Origin: Paramacrobiotus metropolitanus
Taxonomy: Eukaryota > Tardigrada > Eutardigrada > Parachela > Macrobiotidae
Direction of reading: 5' to 3'
Length of the DNA stretch: 64,000 bases
NCBI RefSeq assembly: GCF_019649055.1
Contig: NW_026570272.1
Coordinates: forward strand, 1 to 64,000
The notes under the pieces are model-generated. The model did no database searches. It saw nothing but the letters and a program-made list of their open reading frames with translations, and was not told the origin of the DNA. Of this stretch, positions 1 through 6,696 are shown piece by piece (positions within the stretch are counted from its first letter, which is position 1; each line of letters opens with the position of its first letter). The position numbers and the translations under genes are program-made.

Positions 1-500
1 TTGGCCCTCCGGATGATAAGCGGATCCGAAGGTCTGCTCAATGCCGAAGATTTTCGCCACTTTGGCGAAAGATTTTGCCGTGAAATGCGTGCCCCGGTCG
101 GAGTGCATTGTATGTGGCATGCCGTACTTTAGTACGACTTCGACAAAGAACTTTCAAATTCTTGGCCGAGTTTGTCTTGGTCGGCCGAGCTATGGTGAAC
201 TTCGTCATTTGATCGACCACCACAGCAATGTACCGGTATTTCTTTGTTTGTGTTACCGGTAGAGGTCCTTGAAGTCGGCGAAGACGCGGTACCATGGCGC
301 AACAGTTTCAGTCGGCTGCAGCATACCGTAGGTAGCTCGCCGCGGTACTTTGCCGAAAATGCACGTCTGACATCGGTCGATGTAGTCGTGTATGTCGCAG
401 CTCATGCGGTCCCAGTAGTACCGAGTTTGGCTGCTTCAATGGTCTTGCGGTATCCAAAATGGTTCCCTGTTTTTCCGTCATGGAGGGACTGGATAATGTT
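1..500 (-). pseudogene. Integrase of the Gypsy element, frameshifted and cut by the window edge
   Basis: Integrase signatures occur in successive frames: a GHFGYRKT-like and CQTC zinc-binding segment near 300-480, the first catalytic Asp (VVVDQMTKF) near 200-240, and the second (HSDRGTHF) with SAYHPEGQ near 5-110. The frame changes near 415, 270 and 163. Homology between breaks is excellent and there are no internal stops within the matching segments, so damage is recent or is assembly error. The third catalytic residue lies beyond position 1. As it stands this copy cannot make integrase. Confidence 0.8.
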
Positions 501-637
501 TTTCCGCATGAACAGAGGACAACGAACCTCCTTTCGAGTTTCGCATTGATGTCGGTGAGTCGGTAGAGCACACCTTGTCCATCTGGTAATGTTCAGGTAG
601 TTTGGACCTCTTGTCCAGTTCGCTTTGATGTTCCAAC

Positions 638-2437
638 TCATAGATTTTCTTGGCCAGAGTTGATCACGGTGTTGCATCCGTCGCAGTTCTTGCGCGGTGC
701 GGTCCGTGACTTTTCTGGACACGGTGGGACTTCGGGCTCTGGCTCTCCCGGTGCGGGCGCCGGTACATTGATGACCCGTATGTCCGCCGTGCTGAATTGA
801 TCCCAATCTGTAATTGCGTTGCAATCGGGAAGGAGAGGCTTATCCCATTCGGTTGCGGGGTCCTCGTCCGTGACTTGCAGCCTGCGCACCTTTATGATGC
901 GTGCTGGGATCTCGTCCTTGTAATCCTCGAAGTTTGGGACTTGGTCCAACTCTTCATGTGGACCTTTGTCGTCGTCCCGTTCGAGTGGCCATCTGGACAA
1001 TGCGTCAGCGTTGTCACAGAATGTGCCTGGCTTGTACTCAATGGTGATGTCCCTTCCCTGTAAGGCGAGGGCCCATCGAGTAAGACGAGGATTGATGCCG
1101 GGCCGGTTAGACTCGCATCTGAGCAGATTGGTTAGGGCTCTGTGGTCCGTCCTTACGGTGAATGGTCCGTGGTCGATGTAGTGTTTGAATTTTTGGACGG
1201 CCCACACTACGGCTAAGCATTCCCATTCGGTTACGCCGTAGTTCTTCTCAGCTCCATGTAGGACGCGGCTTGCGTAGGCAATTGGCCTCGAGTCCTGGCT
1301 GAGTATGGCTCCGATGCCAGCGCCACTTGCATCACATTCGATGGTGGTCTGTTTGGTCGCATCGAATTTGGCCAATATTGGGGCTTCCGTTAGGGCCTTT
1401 TTAATTTCGTTGAACTCAGCGGTGTGGGCATCGGTCCAGTCGTTTTTCACTGAACTTTCCTTCCGCAGGAGTTCATACATCTTGGAAGTCTTCTGGGCGT
1501 AGCCCAGAATAAACTTCCGGTAGTAGTTAGCGAGTCCAAGGAACGAGCGAAGTTGACGCTCGGTCTTGGGCGGTAGTTTCTCGGCGATGGCCGCTACCTT
1601 CTCGGGATCGGTATGGACACCGTCCTTGCTGAGGATGTGTCCAAGGAATTGGAGTTTTTCCATTCCAAATTCGCATTTCGACGGTTTTATTGTGAATCCG
1701 GCGTCTCTGAGGCAGAGGAGCGTGTTTCTGAACGCCTTCCTGAATTCCTCGAATGTCTTGCCGAAGAATATCACATCGTCGATATATGCGAAGACGCCGC
1801 CTTGTTTGCGTGCCGGCGCCATAATCTTGTCCATTGTCATTTGGAATGTGGCTGGCCCGTTGCAGACGCCAAACGGCATTCGTTTGAACCGGAACATCCC
1901 TTCTGGGGTCACGAAGGTAGTGTAGTCCATCGACGCTGGATCCATGGGGATTTGCCAGAATCCGGACTGACAATCTACCTTGCCGTAATAGGCGTTGCCT
2001 GCACATTGATCCAGAAGTTCGTCTGGATTGGGCAATGGGTAGTTGTTCTTCTTGGTCACCGAGTTCAGCTTTATGTAATTTATGCAGAACCGGGTGCCCA
2101 TGGTCCCGTCGCCGTTTTTCTTCGAGGCGAGGACCACTGGGAAACTCCACGCTGCCATGGACGGTTCAATCACGCCTTGGTCCAACATTTCTTGGACGTG
2201 CTTATTAATGAACTCTCGTCCCTTCCAACTCGTTCGGGTTGGGTTCATTTTAATTGGTGCAGCGTCGCCGACTTCTATGACGTGGGTCACTCCTTTAACG
2301 TCGCCGTAAGGCTTTTTGGACGTCGGGAATATGGCCCGGAGTTCCCATAAGTCCTGACGGAGTAGAGCGGTCTGCTCTTCGGTCAGGTGATCGCCGAAGT
2401 GTGCATTAGCGATGTGAGCGCGGATTTCGCGTTCCAC
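638..2437 (-). CDS. Reverse transcriptase and RNase H (Ty3/Gypsy Pol)
   Basis: A 599-residue frame. The RT palm has the first catalytic Asp at 155 (KVDCQSGF) and the YIDD box at 218-221; thumb and connection follow with LGHILSKDGV and FLGLANYYRKFI. RNase H runs from about 360 to 480 with Asp369 (ECDAS), Glu405 (WECLA), Asp432 (RTDHR) and the NADALSR motif, so all four acidic positions are present. It would copy the element RNA into DNA and remove the template. The remaining 110 residues lead toward integrase. The frame starts after a frame change near 2,437, so the nominal Met is not the true start. RT itself looks intact. Confidence 0.93.
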   Translation of the reverse strand: MEREIRAHIANAHFGDHLTEEQTALLRQDLWELRAIFPTSKKPYGDVKGVTHVIEVGDAAPIKMNPTRTSWKGREFINKHVQEMLDQGVIEPSMAAWSFPVVLASKKNGDGTMGTRFCINYIKLNSVTKKNNYPLPNPDELLDQCAGNAYYGKVDCQSGFWQIPMDPASMDYTTFVTPEGMFRFKRMPFGVCNGPATFQMTMDKIMAPARKQGGVFAYIDDVIFFGKTFEEFRKAFRNTLLCLRDAGFTIKPSKCEFGMEKLQFLGHILSKDGVHTDPEKVAAIAEKLPPKTERQLRSFLGLANYYRKFILGYAQKTSKMYELLRKESSVKNDWTDAHTAEFNEIKKALTEAPILAKFDATKQTTIECDASGAGIGAILSQDSRPIAYASRVLHGAEKNYGVTEWECLAVVWAVQKFKHYIDHGPFTVRTDHRALTNLLRCESNRPGINPRLTRWALALQGRDITIEYKPGTFCDNADALSRWPLERDDDKGPHEELDQVPNFEDYKDEIPARIIKVRRLQVTDEDPATEWDKPLLPDCNAITDWDQFSTADIRVINVPAPAPGEPEPEVPPCPEKSRTAPRKNCDGCNTVINSGQENL

Positions 2438-2841
2438 TTCAGGATCTTCCTCTCCGGTTTGGAGGAATTGATCTTGGCATAATCTTCATCCGAGATTTCC
2501 TCGTATGGCTCCACTTGGCCCATGTTAACTCCTTTCCGGAGTATATGGGGCTCTTTGGAGTAGTTTGACACCAATATGGTGAAACTGTTGCCATTATGCT
2601 GGACTGGTCCGTCGAGCATGGCCAGACTCCGTTTGGTGTCTTGGCTTCCGAGGTACATAAGTTTCTGTCTCGGATCGACAGGATAATCAATGCTGACTTG
2701 GACCGGGGTAATGGACTCCGGTGGGAGTTCCACTTTTACAGTTGCCCGGACCATAGCATGGTCGTTAATGGTGCGGTACCGATTTGGATTGTTCCCGCCG
2801 CTTTTGGCCATGGTAAGGCGTCGGCGTTGGGAATTGACCAA
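2383..2841 (-). CDS. Pol linker, second beta domain (fragment between protease and RT)
   Basis: A 152-residue frame between the protease and RT frames. Residues about 25-110 carry the pattern L-P-E-S...V.V...ILRKGVNMGQVEPYEE, again like the dUTPase-like segment before RT. It repeats the domain at the end of the preceding frame, so this element has two in tandem. The frame relation is -1 on both sides. No clear slippery heptamer is visible at either junction, so one-base indels are the simpler explanation. Confidence 0.65.
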   Translation of the reverse strand: MVNSQRRRLTMAKSGGNNPNRYRTINDHAMVRATVKVELPPESITPVQVSIDYPVDPRQKLMYLGSQDTKRSLAMLDGPVQHNGNSFTILVSNYSKEPHILRKGVNMGQVEPYEEISDEDYAKINSSKPERKILKWNAKSALTSLMHTSAIT

Positions 2842-5150
2842 TCTACGCCGTCCTCCTTGATGTCTGGCTCATATATGTCGCTATAGTACATATGGCCAAC
2901 TTTTGCACCTTTGCGGAGGATTTGGTCGCGTCGGGACTTATTTTGGACCTGAATCCACGCATGTTCGCTGTTTCGAGTTTGGACCTCTGCTTCGATCGGT
3001 ATGACCAAGCGGTGTGGTCGTCTCAGCGATTTAAAGTGGATTGGCCGTCCCGGGTCCATAGTCCGATAGGACCGGACCTTAATCCAGCAGGTTGAGTAAG
3101 CTGGTAAGGTGTACCGCTGATGAACGAAAACGACTTCTTTCTCCTCCTTTAAAACGTCGGTTGGACGTTCGGTCCGCAATTTGCGGATTACCGGTGCTTC
3201 GGCTCGGAGTTGAAGAATTTCTGTGTCCTCTTCGTCATCACTCGACTCCTCCGATGATTGGTTATCGGAGTCCGTGTCCGGTGAGTCGCTTGAGCTTTGG
3301 ACGTCCGAATCGGTAGACTCGGGTTTGTCGTCCTGCACTTGTTTTGGCTCGCCTTTATCCTCGTTAGAGGCTGGCGGCCCGCCGGTCACCGTTGGTACCG
3401 GTTCTGTTATGAGATCCTTTGGTTGGATCTCTGGCGTCCCGGTTGCGATTTCCTGTTTCTCAGGTTCGTCCAGTTCCGCCGAAGTGGTTGGACGGCTCCC
3501 GTTAGGGAGTGGCGAAGCTAATCGGCCTTTTGCCCAACGTTGAGTCGAACGGGTTTGTATGGCCCGTATTACTGCTTCAACGCCGTCTCCACATAGAGGA
3601 CAAGTCAATTGGACTTCCTCTGATGAAGGGTCCTGCTCGTTCTGGCTGGTGTCCCTTCGATGGCCTCCCTGTTCTGGGTGTGGGCCATCATTGAAGCGCA
3701 CCTTTGTCGCTATATGCGGTGCAGCTTCCGGCAATGGTTCCGGTATGGTCCTAACGTTAGTCAGGCTCAGGTCGTACTTTGGCCATATGCTGACGGTTAA
3801 GCCAGGGTGTTGGGCCACTTGTCTTCGAAGTTTTATGATGTCATCGAAGAGATCCGTGCACATCTTTTGAAGGGCTTTCGGCATTTCCATGTGGTACTCC
3901 CTGTATTCCCACACTAGGGCTAGACGTTCGTCCTCCCATAATGCTCCTTCTTGAACCAAATCGTCCAATTCTTGGGCGAATGGTCCGTATTGTTCGGCAA
4001 TTTGCGGCCACGTTAGTGGTTCGCCTTTTTCTTCAAGCCAGCTCTCTTCTAGAGCAAGGAGTTGGTTAACGCGGTATTCCAGGAAATTTCTTACTCCTGT
4101 GAACCAAGTTTTATAGCGCTGGACCAGGTTCTCCTTAATTTCTCTGTCAGGCACCGGCCGTTGGCCCGGTGCCTCTGGTATCGGGATAGTCTTTACTATC
4201 CCGTGATTTGGCTTGAGTATGCCTGCACGGAATTGAGTCATATAACGCTCGATTGCGTTATGGACGCGCAGCTCCCATATGAGGCTTTCAATGGTGTCCA
4301 GGCATTCCCAGCAGGTAGAAGGAGAACCTTTCGGGTGATCAAGCCGATTTACTCTCACTTCATCATCGGGTCCCGGTGCCTCTGGTATCGGGATAGACTT
4401 TACCGCGTCCCAAACGATTTCTTCGTTTGGCTTAAGAATGAAGGTGAACTTGGAGTGGAGATAGTCACATCCAAGTAGTACGTGCACGTCCGTTAACGTC
4501 GGTTGGACGAAGAACGTGTGGTGGCTCTTGTATCCCTGCAGTGTCACCGGTACGGTGCAGCAGTGGGAGACCACGAAGGCGGTTTGTCCGCCAACACCAA
4601 GGATTTTGGTGTTCCGTCCTAATGGCTCCGTTTTGATGCCATTGGCGGTGCAGAATTGCTGGCTGATGAGGGATGTCTCCGCTCCAGTGTCCAGCATGGC
4701 GAGCGTGTGGACTGGTCCAATTTGGACTTTGTGTGTCCATGCTCTGACGGTCTTCGGTTTGCGATTTTCGTCAAGGCCAACTGTCACTTCCCGCATCACC
4801 GGTACAATGGGGATTAGCGACACTGGTCCTGGATCGTCAGGAGCGTATTGAGGTGAAGGAGGCTCCTTCTGGACAGACTCTTCCTGTGGTGGTGTTTCCG
4901 CAACCCGTAGGGTCGAAAACATGCTTTTGGTGTTGAGGAAGGTCCGTGAGCTGTTTATGGTTCGCACCGTTGGTGTGGTGCCGAGGGGTTGTCCACCGAT
5001 CTGGGGCCAGCAGGTACGGGGACTTGACGCCTCAAGAGGTTCGGTTGTCCAATCTTTTAGGGATCCGACCTCGCTGTCCGTATCTTGTACGGACCATCCT
5101 TCCGTTGCGCTGTCGGAGGATGTGTCTGACGCCGATTGTGGATACGTCAT
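2736..5150 (-). CDS. Pol N-terminal part: retropepsin-like aspartic protease and first linker domain
   Basis: An 804-residue frame. A retropepsin active site DTGA is at residues 154-157, followed by a flap-like GVGGQ and the LLGCDYL motif near the protease C-terminus; it would cleave the Gag-Pol polyprotein. After the protease come two copies of an IPIPEAPG motif, a CPLCGDG segment, and a stretch rich in Glu, Asp and Ser. Near the C-terminus is a beta-rich segment ending in ILRKGAKVGHMYY, like the dUTPase-like segment that precedes RT in many Gypsy elements. The frame is open upstream of the chosen Met, so the true start is uncertain. It overlaps the next frame by 106 nt. Confidence 0.8.
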   Translation of the reverse strand: MTYPQSASDTSSDSATEGWSVQDTDSEVGSLKDWTTEPLEASSPRTCWPQIGGQPLGTTPTVRTINSSRTFLNTKSMFSTLRVAETPPQEESVQKEPPSPQYAPDDPGPVSLIPIVPVMREVTVGLDENRKPKTVRAWTHKVQIGPVHTLAMLDTGAETSLISQQFCTANGIKTEPLGRNTKILGVGGQTAFVVSHCCTVPVTLQGYKSHHTFFVQPTLTDVHVLLGCDYLHSKFTFILKPNEEIVWDAVKSIPIPEAPGPDDEVRVNRLDHPKGSPSTCWECLDTIESLIWELRVHNAIERYMTQFRAGILKPNHGIVKTIPIPEAPGQRPVPDREIKENLVQRYKTWFTGVRNFLEYRVNQLLALEESWLEEKGEPLTWPQIAEQYGPFAQELDDLVQEGALWEDERLALVWEYREYHMEMPKALQKMCTDLFDDIIKLRRQVAQHPGLTVSIWPKYDLSLTNVRTIPEPLPEAAPHIATKVRFNDGPHPEQGGHRRDTSQNEQDPSSEEVQLTCPLCGDGVEAVIRAIQTRSTQRWAKGRLASPLPNGSRPTTSAELDEPEKQEIATGTPEIQPKDLITEPVPTVTGGPPASNEDKGEPKQVQDDKPESTDSDVQSSSDSPDTDSDNQSSEESSDDEEDTEILQLRAEAPVIRKLRTERPTDVLKEEKEVVFVHQRYTLPAYSTCWIKVRSYRTMDPGRPIHFKSLRRPHRLVIPIEAEVQTRNSEHAWIQVQNKSRRDQILRKGAKVGHMYYSDIYEPDIKEDGVDWSIPNADALPWPKAAGTIQIGTAPLTTMLWSGQL

Positions 5151-5484
5151 GTTCGTGGTGCGACGTCTCGCTTTGCCACGTGTTCGGTTGGCCTTTAGGG
5201 GTTGGTTGAGGCTCCGAGTTTTGGTGATCGGTTGGCCTTAGGGTTAGTTGAGGCTCCGAAAATCGACTTGGTCGCCAGCTGGACGACTGTCGGCCTGGCA
5301 TCACTTTTAGAGCCAGGTGGCTCAAGCGCTGGTTTGCCGCTGAGCCTGGATCCACTGGTGGGCTGTTGAGCCATAGGGGTTAGTTTGGGATCCATGTAGG
5401 GATTAGTTAAGTACGGATTATGGGTTATGTCCGGCGGTTTCGGTTCCGGTCTTAGGTCGGGTGAGTTGCCGATACTCCCCGACC

Positions 5485-6696
5485 TTAGGCGTTTCCCGCG
5501 GTTGGGCTGGCCCGGCTAGGGCCGCCGCCGCCATTGCCATTTGGCTTCACCAGCTGGTCCGGTATGGGTGGTAGCGCTGCCCTTTCGTTGGCTGGCGTCT
5601 GGTATCCCTGTTTTGGACCGTTCTGCCGGTTGCCGCCACCTGACCCACTTCCTGAGCCGGTGGATTGCCTTCGGCTGCCGGTCCCCCCACTACCACGTGG
5701 TGGTCTGGGTTGTTTGGGTGGCACTAAGCCGAGGCGGTTAGGATTGGCTGACCCGGTAGGGTAGCCTTTCTGATAGCGATTTCGCCAATCCAAATACCAT
5801 TTCCGGTTTGGATTTTCGCCATATGGCCTGTTTGCGTAGCCACAGCCCTCGGTTGGGTGGTTTCCCCACAGGCAGTGGTTGCAGGTGATTATCCCGTCTT
5901 TGGCCCATCGTTCGAACATGCGCTCGACTCTGTCGATATACATGTCTTCTTGTCTGCGGGCCTCTTCGGGGCTCAGAGTCTGGCGTTGGCCGCTCTGGCC
6001 TCCTGGGCTTCGGTTTTGTCCTCCAGGGCTGTTGCCGCTTTGGTTTCCACTAAAGCTGGCGTTTTGGCCCTTGGAGAACTTGCCCTTTGGTCCTCCGCCG
6101 CTATTGCCCTGGCCGTAGCTATAGTTGCCCTGGTTCCGGGCCTGGCCATAGCCGCCACTACCGCCGTTGGGCGGTGTAGACCCACGTTGTGGGGAGGCTA
6201 GGTTCAAGGCCGCGATGGCGGCGTATGTTGCCTCTATTTGGGCTTGTGTAGCCTGCGGGGGATAAAGTGCCGGTTGTTGCGGTACGACTTGGGCTTGTGG
6301 CGTTTGTATGGCCGTTCGAATGGTTGGGTATCCGCGGCCCGCCTTCCCTTCGTACTCCGGCTTTCCCATTGTGTATTGCCGGACGTAGTCCCGGAATTCT
6401 GCCGGTGACTTCGGTATCCGGATGTCCAGAGCGCGGCGCAGTTCTGGCTCTTTGACGTTCTCCCTCAGAAAGTGGAGGGTCATTGTGTCGTCCAAGCCAG
6501 CGCGCGTCTGGAGAGTCAGCATGGCGTCATAGTACTGCTCAGGGGTTTCGGTCAGGTGCTGGTAATACCGGTGGGTAATTTCTCCCATGGCAGTGGCCTG
6601 CTGATTATCATCGCCATATCGAGTGGCAAATTTTGGAGCCACTCTTCTACTGGCCAGCCGTCCTCGTCTTCGCGATTGGCTTGGCCAGTGTACCAT
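5485..6696 (-). CDS. Gag-like protein, capsid C-terminal part and zinc knuckle (-1 frame)
   Basis: This frame continues the capsid domain of the upstream gag frame after a -1 change near 6,627. Residues about 23-115 are the rest of the gag domain, including a YYDAMLTLQ-type helix typical of Ty3/Gypsy capsids. About 160-245 is Gly/Gln/Asn-rich. A CX2CX4HX4C zinc knuckle lies at residues 272-285 (CNHCLWGNHPTEGC) and would bind the element's RNA. The tail is rich in Gly, Pro and Arg. The first 22 residues of the nominal ORF are probably not used, because homology starts later. The overlap with the upstream frame is 145 nt. Confidence 0.75.
   Translation of the reverse strand: MVHWPSQSRRRGRLASRRVAPKFATRYGDDNQQATAMGEITHRYYQHLTETPEQYYDAMLTLQTRAGLDDTMTLHFLRENVKEPELRRALDIRIPKSPAEFRDYVRQYTMGKPEYEGKAGRGYPTIRTAIQTPQAQVVPQQPALYPPQATQAQIEATYAAIAALNLASPQRGSTPPNGGSGGYGQARNQGNYSYGQGNSGGGPKGKFSKGQNASFSGNQSGNSPGGQNRSPGGQSGQRQTLSPEEARRQEDMYIDRVERMFERWAKDGIITCNHCLWGNHPTEGCGYANRPYGENPNRKWYLDWRNRYQKGYPTGSANPNRLGLVPPKQPRPPRGSGGTGSRRQSTGSGSGSGGGNRQNGPKQGYQTPANERAALPPIPDQLVKPNGNGGGGPSRASPTAGNA

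Noticed and set aside
1566-2350. Plus-strand ORFs over the RT gene, and similar ones over gag and protease
   Set aside because: Antisense shadows of a well-supported Pol frame.
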